Below, piece after piece: positions 26,344 to 52,385 of a stretch of 64,000 bases of DNA. Origin of the DNA: Clavelina lepadiformis (lineage: Eukaryota; Chordata; Ascidiacea; Aplousobranchia; Clavelinidae); the NCBI RefSeq assembly GCF_947623445.1, contig NC_135242.1, forward strand, positions 19,778,001 through 19,842,000. The letters run 5' to 3'. The notes under the pieces were generated by a model. That model had not been told where the DNA came from and did no database searches. It saw nothing but the letters and a program-made list of their open reading frames with translations. Position numbers and translations under genes: made by a program. The number at the start of each line of letters is the position of its first letter. Position 1 is the first letter of the stretch.

Positions 26344-26705
26344 ATTGGTTAATAGGGAGAAAGTTGTCTTTTCCTTGCAGGAATTAGGTTGACAGTTGAC
26401 ACAACCAGATTGAATAATCTGTTTAAAAGATATCTGAAAAAATGAAAAGATTTGGATATAAATAAATTACTGATATCCATAAAACATTGTATCTTCACTC
26501 GCCAGCAATTTAAATTTTTTGATGAATGGTTAATAGGGAGAAAGTTGTCTTTTCCTTGCAGGAATTAGGTTGACAGTTGACACAACCAGATTGAATAATC
26601 TGTTTAAAAGATATCTGAAAAAATGAAAAGATTTGGATATAAATAAATTACTGATATCCATAAAACATTGTATCTTCACTCGCCAGCAATTTAAATTTTT
26701 TGATG
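26344..26705. repeat. Tandem duplication, two 181-bp units
   Basis: Unit 1 (26344-26524) and unit 2 (26525-26705) are essentially identical over their full length. Each begins near ggttaatagggagaaag and ends in aaattttttgatg. An additional fragment, ggttaataggg, sits just upstream at about 26328. High identity implies a recent duplication or an assembly artefact. No coding content is evident. Confidence 0.9.
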
Positions 26706-27548
26706 GACTTCTATCATTTGTAACAATATTTTTGATGGACACATTTGCTTTAAATATACGCTACGTCACACCAGTGGGGTCAAAGGTAAAAGAGCTCAAC
26801 TGTAAATACCAGAGAGATATGCAATGACTGAACTGATATTAGATCAGAAAACTGCAGGTAACTTGTGGTGTAGCCGAGTATGGAAGTAATTTTATGGGGT
26901 GCTGTCTTAGAAATGATTTTTTTTATTTGGACGTATAGGGTAGTTCAATAGGTAAAACTTGGTTCAATATTAGGCCTTATATTTCATATTCTTGCTTTCT
27001 AACTATAGCCTATAAGTTCAAGAAGGTATGAAAAGATTAGTTCACTTGCTATACCATACTGTGTTTGCAAGTGAAGTTGTAGTCATGTACAAGCAAGCAT
27101 GTACATTCTGTATTGTGTTTAAAATCATTTTTTAAAGAAAATTGATTTATCTCGTTATTACCGTGATACTTTTGAGTGGAAAGGATTTTAATCAGCAAAT
27201 ATTTTTAAACTACTTTCTGCAGAATAAATTATAGATATGAGAAGATGATGAAAAGCAATATGAAATAGCCTAGAGTAAAACTGAGATAGTAATATTTGCT
27301 CATAAACGAGTTTGCTCCTTACAGCCTTCCTCATAGATAAATATGTCATGTTATATTTGTTTAAAGGAACTAGACTCCAAATTAGAAGTTGTATGATTAT
27401 GTAATTTAGGTGAAGAAAAAACTGTTGTTGTGCATTGAAGAAACTTATATTTTAACTTAGTTCTAAAGGAACTAATATAAAGAAACTAATATTCATCAGC
27501 TGGTGCACTGCTTATTTTTCGCATCTCAAGAATATCACTCCATTGCCA

Positions 27549-37222
<9,674 letters not shown>

Positions 37223-40200
37223 CTTTTTCACAAACTTGCTATGTGTGGACTATGCGTTAGCATGCTCTACTGCGAGGTCTCAAACCAAGTTCCGGTGCCC
37301 CGCGTTTGTGGATTAAGTCTTTAAAGTCAGTAGTTGATTGCACTTTTAGGGGGTTTCATTGCGTTTTAGTTGTTTACTACTTCAATGCGGTGCTGAAATT
37401 TTGTGGTGTCAACTTTCTTAACTGTGAAGGGTTGCTTCGTTTGCTAGTTTCTATTGCTTATCAAAAGGTTTGCCGTTTGATTTTTTGTCTCAAATTGTTA
37501 CGTTTCTCTACTTTTTTGCGGAAACTTTGAAAATTTTCTTATTCATTGTGACAAATTTTGATTTGTAAATTATACAACCCGTGTTGGTCGTTTGTGCCCG
37601 GATTTCTTTTTTCCCTTTGCACTTAACTCTTCAATCCTTGTTTCCTTGCGTATCAGACTGCCAAAGTTTTTGGACCAGTCACAAACGTGATGGCAATTCT
37701 ATTTCAAACTTCATTCTTGTACTTTTATAAGGTTTTAAACGCATTTTTGGGTAATGGAATCCGTTAATGACTGCCTTCAAAGTTCCATACGATTTTAAAC
37801 AACCCCTAGTTCTTCATTTAAAGGGTAGTAAGAGTAATATCTTAGCTTATCCGCTTTGTTTTTACATAATTGGAGCAAATTTTATCAAACTTTGCATTGA
37901 TTTTAGAGCAATCTTCTTCAAAGAAAAAGCGTGCCTTACTCTTGTAATCTTCACCTTGAAAAATCACTGTATTGCTTATTTGCACCACTTTCTAGTAGAG
38001 TGCATCGTTTTGTCGCAAGTGGGTCAAAGCGAGAAAACCAAATTATACGAATGATGAAAAGCAACACAAAAATTAGGAAAAACTTGTTGTTAGGTTATAA
38101 CTTTTTGAAAACCTGCGGCGTGAAAATTGTGCTATACACTGGCCGATGTTCATATGAAATCCATTTACAATACAGATTTTTCCGGAAAATCTCCGTCAGA
38201 CTAATCGAATTATTTATATGTTTGTGCACGTACTGTAATTAATGTGTGTAGCGATCAGCATTGGTTGATTTTTTGTTGGTTTTGTAAAAGATATAATGAA
38301 ACGGTCCATTTATTGAATTGTGAAACATTTTCAAATTACTTCTTGATCGTTCCGATGAATTATGAGAGAAATAGTTTCTAGAACTTTTGATTGTTTTTTC
38401 TATGCTCTACATTTTTACATCAGCTGTTCATATATGTGTACATTCAAAACTATATGAGCTGTTTCAAAAGTTCGAGAGTACTTGGTGTCCCGGTCCATGA
38501 CATTGAAAACGGCAAGTATTATATTGTGTGCAACCGAAACCGTAGTTCGGAATAAGAAGAAAGCTTTTTAATGACAAGCCACTTCTTACTTTTCGACTTA
38601 AATGAAATTTTTTTGATTTAAAACTAAGATCGTGTACTACAGTACTAGCCACTCGTGTCGTATTCATTTTACTAGTTGCTCTTTGATTTTGCCTTCGCTC
38701 CTTAGTGTGGTTTTTCTATACGCGATCATAAATATTGTTCCACATTGTATATAATACCTGTGATTTGACCATAAATATTTTCTGCGACCAGTATCACCGT
38801 CTTTATTTACGAGAAAAATCGCGTAGATCAATGAAAAACCGCTCCACGTTTCTCCCATAATGCATTGTGTGCATTCCACGTATATTCAAGTTTACTCAGG
38901 TTCATTTTTACCGCCGGAATTCGTCACCGGTGCGGGACTTCCCCAGCTCGCTTGGCGACCAAAAAAACAATCCCAGTTCAATAAACGTGTTGATGACGCA
39001 GATTGCGTCGTTGACGTCATGTTTTTCTTATTGGTGACTATTTGCAAACGTGAGCAAACATTTCTTGTTAAAATGTTTATGCCCGATAGTAAAGATATAG
39101 TGTTGATGAAAGATAAAGGTCCAGTATGCTGTAGGCGGTAAACATTGTGTTCCAGTCAATCCAATAAAAACTATAATCGTATCAGGAAAAGCTTTTTCAT
39201 GAAAGCTACAAAACACCAGAAAACGTTTTTTATGTTCTTCGCCTTAAACATCTTCCTCAGCAATAAACGGCGCAACAAGAGTTTGTCGAAATTATGGTAA
39301 GCTTGCGGTAAACTTGGTCAAGTTCGCCTTTTCTTGCAGACATGATTATATTATTTAATAAAGAACGCCAATTTAGATTCTAACTACGGTCTGTTGTTTG
39401 ACAAGTAGATGTTTGCACCCAAACAGTTCCGTATCAGTCGGTGACAACTGTAAACTACATACCAAGGTTTCAAAGGATTTCATTTCCTAAATTGAACCAA
39501 ATGATTCGCAATATTTAATCGAAAACCGATTGACTTCCTCACAATTTATCACAAAAAAATTAGGTCATTTGTCACTGACATTTAGTAAAAATATTCATGA
39601 TTTAGGTTATGCAATGTGCATAGTTAAACATGCATCATTATATGTTATACAACACTCAGATGCTTGGCGTACAGTTGAGAGGCCGTAGCGTCGTCTTTTA
39701 TTTTGTTACCCCGGAGGTGGCGCCCTAGAGTCGTCCAGACGTTTAATATCGTCTTTTCTTCCATTCAATAAAAAGTTTTCTCTTCTTGGAAAGTTTAATA
39801 TGCACCTCTATATTAAACTTAAAAAATTGTTTGAAACGAAACAAACAAAACAGCGACTCTTCTGATTTGCCAAAACTAGAAACTTAGCTTCCATAGGAGA
39901 AGCTATTCTTTAGAACTGTAAGTTATTTAATGTTTATGTTTGTTGAAACGCAATGTATATGGACAGTTGTGTAAATGCAGTTTTCACGGCAAAAACGCAC
40001 TTTTGCATAAAGTCTTAATGCATCAATGTCAGACAGTTATTATTGTTGCATTGAACATCACACTACATGTCAATAAGTCAGACCGGGGTGAAGTTGGTTA
40101 CAGGTTCCCTGGCTACTTGAAACATGAATATCGCTACCTGCTATGTAGTGTCTTATTCAGTTATACTTGTTTGCAGATGAAGTTTATTGCATTTAAAACC

Positions 40201-40749
40201 AGTAGGCCTACTGGTTGCCTCGGTTGTAGTTGCAAGTTAGTTGTGCTTCGCTGTAAGAACGGACAAGAACCTGAATTTTTGGCCGAAGTAGGTTTGGCGG
40301 CATATAAACTAAAATGCACCTGGTTGTCTCTAACCAGCAAAAACAAAGAGAACTAAACCACGCAATTAAGGAATGTTTTCTGTTAACAGATATCTAGAAC
40401 TTTTAGTATTGTAGGTTGACAAAAGATAAGTTAGTAAACAAGCACAGCAAATATTAAACAATCTGAAAAACGAATATTTTGTATATACGAGGATTCGTAC
40501 ACTTCATTATAATTATAAGGCTTTCAGTAAGTATATTTATGAAACTAATATCAGCACATTCAAATGAAAATTTAAAGGTGAATGCACATTGCGCATACAG
40601 TATAGCACAGAACTCGTATCAGGAGCAACCTTTAGTATTCACATTCGCTATGCAACTGGCAGAATTTGGATCATCCACACTCAAAAGTTTGTTCTTTAAA
40701 TTTCATACGGTTGAAAAATAATAACTTCTCTCCCTCGCACTTTACTCTT
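37223..40749. other. FoxJ 3' flank and intergenic region
   Basis: The start probably contains the FoxJ 3' untranslated region, but I cannot choose a poly(A) site with confidence (AATAAA at about 38980 is one possibility). Open frames up to 138 codons occur (for example 39940-40356) but carry no domain I recognise and no convincing splice context. No RNA gene or repeat boundary was seen. Confidence 0.5.
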
Positions 40750-42749
<2,000 letters not shown>

Positions 42750-43306
42750 CTACGATAAGTTAGGACCGTACTCGTGAGGAAGCAAGACATTTAGCTGGTG
42801 GGTGTTGAATTCCTCTTTGTTATTTGCGCAGTAGGCTTTCATATCCAGGGAATACTGAAAAAAGTCATAAGCACATTGGCAAGAATGATTACGAGACACG
42901 CTGCAGGTTTTCATCAGATCATTCTATAAACTAAATATAAAACCTTCTTACTTGTCTCATAACTTGACGACACATTCCACAGACCGAAACTTTTACGGTG
43001 TCATCGTCACTGAAAAAGAAATTTGGTCAGGAAACAAATAGTTTATTGATAGTTCTCCGTGGAGAAATCAATTTACCCGATAACAGCCAGCGCTTCAAAC
43101 TCCTTGTAGCCTTCCGAAACAGCCTTGAAGATGGCAACCCTTTCAGCGCACATTGAACACGGAGACACCGCGCAAGTTATGGAACATCCGGTGAAAACCT
43201 TGCCGCATTTGGTCAGTACAGCCGCTCCCATCTTAAAGTAGGTTGTGGCATATTTGTCTTTGGCTTGTTTTGCGGCGCTTACCAATTCTTTAGGACTGAC
43301 TGACAT
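42750..43306 (-). CDS. Divergent cytidine deaminase paralogue, copy 2
   Basis: Exons are 43077-43306, 42952-43009 and 42750-42854, with good splice sites (gtaaat/tttttcag and gtaaga/ttttttcag) and very short introns of 67 and 97 bases. They give 130 residues. I chose the Met at 43306 because it aligns with the starts of the other copies; an upstream in-frame Met at 43354 would add 16 hydrophobic residues. The zinc set is kept (CAERVAIFKAVSEGY; CGMCRQVM). The motif that in copies 1 and 3 reads CNVENACYP is here CSITCAVSP, so the Asn and Glu that bind the ribose in known enzymes are gone, and the Pro before CGxC is Val. The C-terminal motif is LLPHEYGPNLS. The intact frame and splicing argue for a maintained gene with a changed substrate or a non-catalytic role. 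Confidence 0.85.
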
Positions 43307-43795
43307 GACTGTTACACTTGCAAAATAGACAAAGAAACACTTTCTAAAAACCACGAAAAGAAATTGTTTAATTATATTACTCAGACCGCAAATAAAAAAA
43401 TTTTAATGTTGCACTTTATTATTATTATTATGCATTACTCTTCTGAAAACAACTGATTTCAACTTTGCTGCATCGTAACAACTCGGCTACGCTGAACAAA
43501 AAATTCTACTTTACCTTACCTCTGAAACACTCATTTCTATTCTGATTTAACGCTTGCAACACTTTGCAATCAAGCAAAGTAATACACAGATATGCATCGC
43601 TTGAAGTAATGGCAAGTTTCTTCCTTTTCTCAAGAAGGTGCATCACGATTTTAGAACTCGTTTTTTTTTTGTAAATGTTTCGGGAAGTGACGAAACTGTT
43701 TTAAAAAACGTTGAAAACGATTTTCGTGTCCGATGTCAGCATAAGAAAATATACAGTTTCTAAAATATGTTTTGCTACATTTCGACCTTCTTTAG

Positions 43796-44105
43796 TCGGC
43801 TCAGTAGCCAAGTGGTTTGGGCGTGGGCTTGCAGTAATGCGGCCTGTGTTCATTACCATATGGCACTACCGTTGGAATTCCCATTGACGACGCTTGCTCC
43901 CGATGAACAATCTCACAATCGATCAATATAAAGCAGGAAAAATCATAAAATAATAGAAAATGTGTGTAGGTCTATCATCCGGAACTTGCACAACGGCTAG
44001 CTCGGTCATCGAGGTTCGAGCGATGATGAATCATCGCCGGGTTTAAATCGTGCAAAGATTTTCTTCAGCCTGAAGATAAACATTATGATTCCATACCACT
44101 CATCG
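43796..44105 (+). mobile_element. tRNA-derived SINE, copy A
   Basis: It begins GGCTCAGTAGCCAAGTGG, including an A-box-like TAGCCAAGTGG (43805-43815). A degenerate B-box-like gtgttcattacc follows. A second block at about 43999-44075 contains GATGATGAATCATCGCCGGG and TTTAAATCGTGCAAAGA, shared with copy B in the same order and spacing. No coding capacity. Ends are approximate and I did not identify target duplications. Confidence 0.7.
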
Positions 44106-44173
44106 TGACAAGCAGCGAATTTAATAAATTTACAACATTCAAAAGCTGCACGGGTTTTCACTTTACTTTAAAG

Positions 44174-44486
44174 CAGTGGTTCTCAAACTTTTTTAAAAGA
44201 AAGTACGCAACGGTCTCCTAGCAATTTTTTAAACGTCTCACGGTCCCTTAAAAAATCAACACAAAACAACACGTTGATTATTATGGTATCATTGTGACGG
44301 GTGTACCTGTTTCTTTGCAACCAGTTCGGCTACGTTTGGTTCCGTTTTGGACGACGCAACCCTAATATCGTGAATCACATTCAACCGGTTTCGAGCTTTT
44401 GGCTTGACGGCAAGTAGTGCCTTTTTTTGGAAGGTGCTTTGCGGTCCCAGAAAATTGTCTCGCGGACCCCAGTTTGAGAACCACTG
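44174..44486. mobile_element. hAT-type MITE, 313 bp, with 8-bp target duplication
   Basis: Terminal inverted repeats are cagtggttctcaaact (left) and agtttgagaaccactg (right), a sequence typical of Charlie-like hAT ends. The element is flanked by a perfect 8-bp duplication, ctttaaag, at 44166-44173 and 44487-44494. It encodes no transposase, so it would depend on an autonomous relative. Confidence 0.92.
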
Positions 44487-44494
44487 CTTTAAAG

Positions 44495-45999
44495 CAACAA
44501 AAATATACTGCGATTTGTCTTCGCAGATTATTGTAGTAACACATGGTTATTGTAATACCACCGTAAATTGCTCTTTTGCGACGGAAAGCGTTTTCAACAA
44601 TGCAAGCAGTACAACTCTTTTAACGTTTTCGCCACGCTGAGCGCCATAGTCTTAGGACAGACTAAAGGAGATGGAGGCGCCACCTTACCTTTTATAGTGT
44701 TATGTAAATCTGGGAAGTTTTGAATACAAGGTCAAGAATGCATTCTATTTCAGATGGAATCAACATGTGCGCTTAAGCGGCAGCCAGTAGCCACAGTATA
44801 TGATTAAACTTTATCCTGAAGTTCTTTGTTGATCCATATTCAATGCAGTGTTTTTTGAATTTATTTTGCAGCAAGTCGGGCTGCGTGAAGAATGACAACA
44901 AATGATCGCATAAATGGCATAATGATATACTGATTATGAAAGAACGCAATGTACGTGTACAGTTACATGTAAATAAATCGAAGAACAGCCAAGAAAACAT
45001 CAACAGCAGGAAGGCTTCCAATAAAGATAAACACAAGTTCAAGTTAATCTGTCCGAAAAGCTTCATCATGTTCAAGTCTGCAGTTTTCATATCATCCTAA
45101 ATTGTATAATATTTTCACAAAATCTACAATTTACAACAGGAAAATCAAGAGCTTGAATGGGCCGTTCAAATTCATGTACAAATGCACAGCAGCATATTAG
45201 ATGAGTAAATGGCATAGACTTTGAAGTTGAAGAAAAGCAACGTGCTAGATTAAAAACACAACAATTTTAAAAAGCGTTTTAATAATCATTTTTATCGAAA
45301 CACATTTACGACTTAGCACAGCAACTATCAAAATACTGAATTGGTAAAAATTGTAAAAATTATTGCACCTCACCGAAATTCACCACGGAAGTTGCATAAT
45401 CACTATAAACATAAAGCAACCATATTAATTTATACCATTATCTGGCAAATCTAGGTCGAAATCACAGTTAGCACAATGTCTAATAATAATTTAAGCCATG
45501 TAGATGATGTAATGCCTGTGATATCAACGCACATAATAGCAGAAGCTTGATATAATACTTTTGGCCGCTGCAACCGCCATAGACCTGGCTGACTACAACT
45601 CTCTTTTTTGACGTCATATGTGTTAGACATCAAACTATCAACAATTGTTTCACAATTCAAATAGAACAAAAAACAACACTTTGTCTGTCTACTAACACAC
45701 AACCTTGGGTATGAGAACAATAGAGATGGCCTACCATGTTTGCTTGATCACAATATATGCACGAACAAGCACGTTGAAACAAAAAGCATAGAAGTGTCGA
45801 TGTTAAATAAGGTGCATTGTATGCAATGACTATATTAAACTGTGAGGAATGCTTACAAAATAAGTAATATAAACATGCAGTATGGAACTTTAATTTTACA
45901 AATTAACCATGCTTTCAGCAAATTTTTAATGCTACTGACTATTGGATTATATAGATATACATTTGGCAATTATAATTCCGAGCATATCTGTTCGATAGC
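44495..45999. other. Non-coding spacer downstream of deaminase copy 3
   Basis: No exon, RNA gene or element boundary was recognised here. It should contain the 3' untranslated region of deaminase copy 3, whose stop is at 46000-46002 on the minus strand. Confidence 0.5.
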
Positions 46000-47939
<1,940 letters not shown>

Positions 47940-50900
47940 ATATTAATTAATATTAACTGTATTAATGAAAATTTACCCCTAGCTGGTGAAAGTGACAGCC
48001 ATGACTCCATTACTCCACTTACAACCAATAGCTCCGAAAAAGAAAATTATCTAAGCATTGATGAAGATATATACAATGACGCTAATATATACAAAAAATG
48101 GTGTAGTGTTGTACATTTTAATGTTAGAAGTCTAAACAAAAATTTAGACAAACTTCATGAATTCTAAACTTCATCAAAAAACCCACAAAACTTAATGTGT
48201 ATCTGAAACTATATTAAAAACAGAACCTAGTAATGTAAAATTAAAAGACTATTTCTTAACCCGTAAGGACTCAAATTCTAATGTCGGTGGAGTAGCCATG
48301 GAGTAGGATTATTATATATACATAAAAGTCTGAACTATCAATTACGAGGTGACCTGCAGTTTGAAATCTTAGGATGTGAAAACCTATTTATTGAAATTAA
48401 ATTTAATAAAAAAATGTTATCATAGGAGTGGTATATAGACACCCCCAGCATAACCATGAAGAATTTGATGATAAGTTCTTTATCACTGATTTAATTAACA
48501 TCTGTTAAAATTTACACGATGACAACAAGACGTTAGTCAGTGCAGAAGGATTTCTAAACAAATTACAAAACTGTTTTAAACCATGCTTCCCTTACAAAAC
48601 AGTCAGTGGAAGACATGCGAAGTTACTACAAAAACCATTGATTACTTGCTAAGGGCATAATTATTTCAATCAAACACAAAAATAAACTGTATCATAAATA
48701 GACAAAAACAAAAAACCAGCTTCGCTTTAATACATATAAAAAATATCAAAATAGGTTGACCAAACTTAAAGAACTACCCAAGACCAAGTGTTATAAAAAC
48801 CAATTTACGAAAGCTCACAACGATACAAGCAAAACTTGGAAAATCATTTACGAATGATTGAACAAACGAAGTCAAACAAATATGATATATTACCAAATTC
48901 AATTGAAATAAACGGTGAGACAACTACTGACCCAATTGAATATTCAAACTTGCTAAATGAACATTCTGTAAGCATTGGCCACAAAACAGTTTATGAATTT
49001 GACCCATTACTGTACTCATTTGTTAAAAAGTGTGTTGTTTATTCGAAAAAATTGGAATTTATGAAACAGATAAGTGGGAAATTGAGTATCAAATAAGTCA
49101 ACTAAAAAGCAATAAGTCGCTAAGATATGATGTTATACCAGCTAAGATACTAAAAGATAGCAAGTATCTAATCTCTGAACAACTAGCACATACTTTTAAC
49201 CAAGCCATAAACACTGGTAGCTACCCGCCAGAACTTAAAATAGCCAAAGTGATCCCTGTGTACAAAAATGATCCCAATAACTATCGACCAATTAGTCGTT
49301 TAAGCCAATCAAATAAAGTAATTGAAAAAATTCTATGCAGTAGACTTAAATACTTTCTTAATATTAACAAAATTCTACATCATAACCAACTTGGATTTAG
49401 AAAGTTTCATTCCACTGTATCAGCGGTAACAAATATCAATGAATATGCAAACCAACAAACAGAAAATAATAAATATATATATGTGTATATTGTTTCTTGA
49501 CCTTAAGAAAGCTTTTGATACTGTATCTCATAGGCAATTACAGTCGACTCTGCTTAATTCGGACACTTTGGTTCCGCTCACTTTTGGCCGAATTAAGCGG
49601 AGAAACGGCTTTGTCCGAATTAAGCGGAAAATCAATTGTTCGTTTCATGGTCATGCATAAAGGCAAAAAATGCATTTGAAATATTGTACTGTTGCGTAAT
49701 AAATGAATTGCAGCTGCGCTATACTGCAGTAAATGGCACTGATCGCATAAAACGTCTTCGTTTACTTGTTTACTCGTTTAGTGAGCAATTTCACTTTTTG
49801 TGCTAAACTTTTCTGTACAATTTTGTCCTACAAGATGGACGCAATTGTACCGAAGTAAAAGCGACTATGAAGCTGGCACGGCCTTATATGAGTTCATTGT
49901 CGATTGTTACTGCATGCATCGTCATTGTTTCACCATAATCACTCATAATGCAATTGAATCTTGTCTTAAAACGAACGAAGTACTGTTTATTGTATCATAA
50001 GTTCATAACCTAACGATGGAATTGCGAACCTGTGTCCGAATTAAGCGGAGAATTGTCCGAATTAACAGGAGTTTTTTACGTTCAATTTTTACTTTTGTTC
50101 CGTTCCCGAGCATTTTGGCCGAATAAAGCGGTTGTCCGGGTTATCCGGTGTCCGAATTAAGCGCATTCGACTGTACTTATGAAATTAAATTGTTATGGCA
50201 TTTGTGACAAAGCTAACAAATTGATAAAATCATATTTGACATGTAAACAACAATATGTCGAGTGTGGTGATTATTTATCAGAGTAAAGGCAAATCTCAAT
50301 ACGTGTGCCACAATGGTCAGTATTAGGGGCACTGGTTTTTCTGCTGTATACAAATGATCTTCCCAACAGCACTTCCCTTGGAACAAGACTATTTGCTGAT
50401 CATACAGTATTATACAATTTGTATTCAAATATTGCAGAACTTGAAAAACAAAGGACAATCGAACTTGATAAAGTAAATCATTGGTTAAAAACTAACAAGC
50501 TTTCTTTAAATTATAAACTAACCAACTAACGTAAAACTTTTTGCATGATAAAAGCACCCAAAATCTGCAAATGGCAAAAGAAAATAGAAACGGCTATTAA
50601 AATTAAGTATCTAGGCATAATACTAGACGAACAATTTAAATGGAATTATCATGCTGAAGATCTTTGCATAAAACTGTCAAGAATCTGTGGTGTCTTGTAC
50701 AAAATTTGACAATTCAACAATAAAAAGGTTCTCATGATGTTATACTATTGTCTAGTATACAGTGCTTCACAATATGGTGTATTGGCTTGGGGATCTACAT
50801 CAAATACTGTTTTCAAACCATTAAATATAATTCACAATAAAATAAAAAGACTAATTACCGATAGTAACAAATATACCAAACTAACTACACTTAAAAGAGC

Positions 50901-51520
50901 AAATGATATTCTAAATATATCTCAAATCTATCAATTACAGACAGGCAAATTCATGTATAATTATTACACAAATCTTCTTCCCCAAATATTTATGACTATT
51001 TCAGCGAAATCCAAACAGTACACAAATATAACACTAGATCAACACAGAACAACTTATTCTTGCCCCGAACCAAAACAGTAAAAGGTAAAAAACCTTTCGA
51101 GGACCTAAATTTTGCAATAAACTACAAAACAACATAAAAAAAAATTAAGTCTTATAAACATTTCTCATATCAATTGAGAAGTGGACTTGCATAAGGGAAG
51201 TGCTGTTCGGATAATTGTAAATAGGGTGATCGATGTATGGTTGTTTATTTCTTTTGCATCATATTGTTATTGATTTGGTTAAAAGAAAAATGTTCTGCTG
51301 TTGGTTCTGTGTTGTGTCTCTGTTTTTTTGTTTTGTAGTGTTGTTTTAATTAATTGAGTTTCAGTAATTTTCTATCTGTTTTAATTGCTTTTCTTTGCAA
51401 TAGAATCTGGGGCAGATGACTGTTAGGTCTTTTCTCTGCCCCACACCAATCAATTATGTTATTATTATGTTAAAATCCTTTTGTTTTTTAAATGGTGAAA
51501 TAAACTCTCTATCTCTCTTA
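47940..51520 (+). mobile_element. Decayed non-LTR retrotransposon (LINE)
   Basis: Remnants of an apurinic-like endonuclease come first: VVHFNVRSLNKNLDKL (about 48111-48158) and GVVYRHPQHNHEEFDD (about 48426). Reverse transcriptase blocks follow: KIAKVIPVYK, NYRPIS, HNQLGFRK, FLDLKKAFDTVSHRQ, then after an inserted MITE VPQWSVLGALVFLLYTNDLP and the catalytic box reading FADH in place of the usual FADD. A C-terminal part, YGVLAWGSTSN, ends near 51080. Several stops and frameshifts interrupt it, and a catalytic aspartate is lost, so it is inactive. The motif style suggests the jockey/CR1 side of the LINE tree; the clade was not tested. The 3' end is near the ctctctatctctctt tract at about 51505-51519. 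Confidence 0.88.
49541..50173. mobile_element. Pogo/Tigger-like MITE, 633 bp, inserted in the LINE
   Basis: The left end, cagtcgactctgcttaattc, and the right end (reverse complement cagtcgaatgcgcttaattc) form terminal inverted repeats, flanked by TA on both sides (49539-49540, 50174-50175), the target duplication of Tc1/mariner/pogo elements. The motif tccgaattaagcgg or a close variant recurs inside both ends (about 49590, 49612, 50032, 50052, 50123, 50150), like subterminal transposase sites. No transposase frame is present. The LINE reading frame continues across the two flanks, so the MITE arrived after the LINE. Confidence 0.92.
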
Positions 51521-51566
51521 GTACACCTGATGAAGCAAGCTTATGCTCGCGAAAGCTTGTGTAGAG
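51521..51566 (+). other. Hammerhead-like structured motif at the 3' side of the LINE
   Basis: CTGATGA (51527-51533) is followed by a short imperfect hairpin (GCAAGC, loop TTAT, GCTCGC) and then GAAA (51551-51554). This is the order of conserved core elements in hammerhead ribozymes, which occur in some retroelement termini. I could not find a convincing partner for the remaining stems or a cleavage triplet, and an alternative fold (CAAGCTT with AAGCTTG) competes. Treat it as a lead only. Confidence 0.25.
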
Positions 51567-52385
51567 AAAGTAAAAATAAAAGTTAACCCTAGAGCGCCAT
51601 CCTATAGTGCTATATTCTGCTTTTTTATTTAACTATATACAAGTTTATACCGTATAGCACTTCTTCCCAGAATTATCCATTAGCCTAATAAACTGGGGCT
51701 TTACTTATAGTGACATAGTGGTGGCCTTAGGTTTGGGGGGGAGGGCGAGGTATGGCGCGACTTAAGCTTTGTGGGCCTCAAAAGTCAAAATTACAGAAGA
51801 AGCAGCAATCTATCCTAGGGGGATCTGGGACATGTTCCCCAGGTAAATTTGGAATTTACATGGCAGCATGCTGGCTTGAAGAGCATGGCCGTTTTCAGCA
51901 AGATCTTGGGTGCGATAAACAATCAAAAACGACAAGAGCGGTGTGCAAAAGTGCTCTGATGGAATGGAGGTGCGCAATTACACGGCACAGTACTGCAAAA
52001 CAACAAGAACACCTGTTCTAATGATTACGACTTTGCCCCTCTGTTCCTAAATTAATAATCTGAGGCGGCATGCCGTCACCAATAGCAGGGTGCGCTACCG
52101 ATCAGCAACATGTTACGATGGCAACCATTGCAGGGTGCTACTCAAAAACAGCAGGCTGCAATTGATGACGTCACCATGAAATTTTAGTTACTCTCTTAAT
52201 TTTTATATCATCACTTAAAAACATACTTAATTGTTTGATGAAACTTTAAGTCGTAAAGTGATGATAAGTGTTTACATTGTAACGCAGATAATGTAGGTAT
52301 TCTTCTCGCAATGAAACTTTGTTTTAATGCTTTGAGAAGGAGTTTTATCCATTTTCAAATGTCATTACCAAACCTTAGCATAAAC
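51567..52385. other. Non-coding spacer between LINE and hAT MITE
   Basis: No exon or RNA gene recognised. An 89-codon open frame at 51752-52021 shows no family resemblance and no splice or start context that would support it. The last 8 bases (52378-52385) are the left target duplication of the MITE. Confidence 0.5.

Larger units (their letters stand above)
23616..27548. other. Intergenic region between collagen IV and FoxJ2/3
   Basis: The collagen 3' untranslated region is expected here. A canonical AATAAA lies at 24478-24483, about 860 bases past the stop, and I know of no stronger candidate before it. The rest holds one SINE (about 25945-26205) and a 181-bp tandem duplication (26344-26705). 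I see no other coding exon that I can defend. Confidence 0.6.

Noticed and set aside
39940..40356. 138-codon open frame on the plus strand
   Set aside because: It has no recognisable domain, no matching splice or start context, and lies between two well-defined genes. Its length is not exceptional for this sequence size.
49800..50000. Open frame inside the pogo-like MITE as a possible transposase fragment
   Set aside because: No DDE-type or helix-turn-helix features are visible; the element is best seen as non-autonomous.
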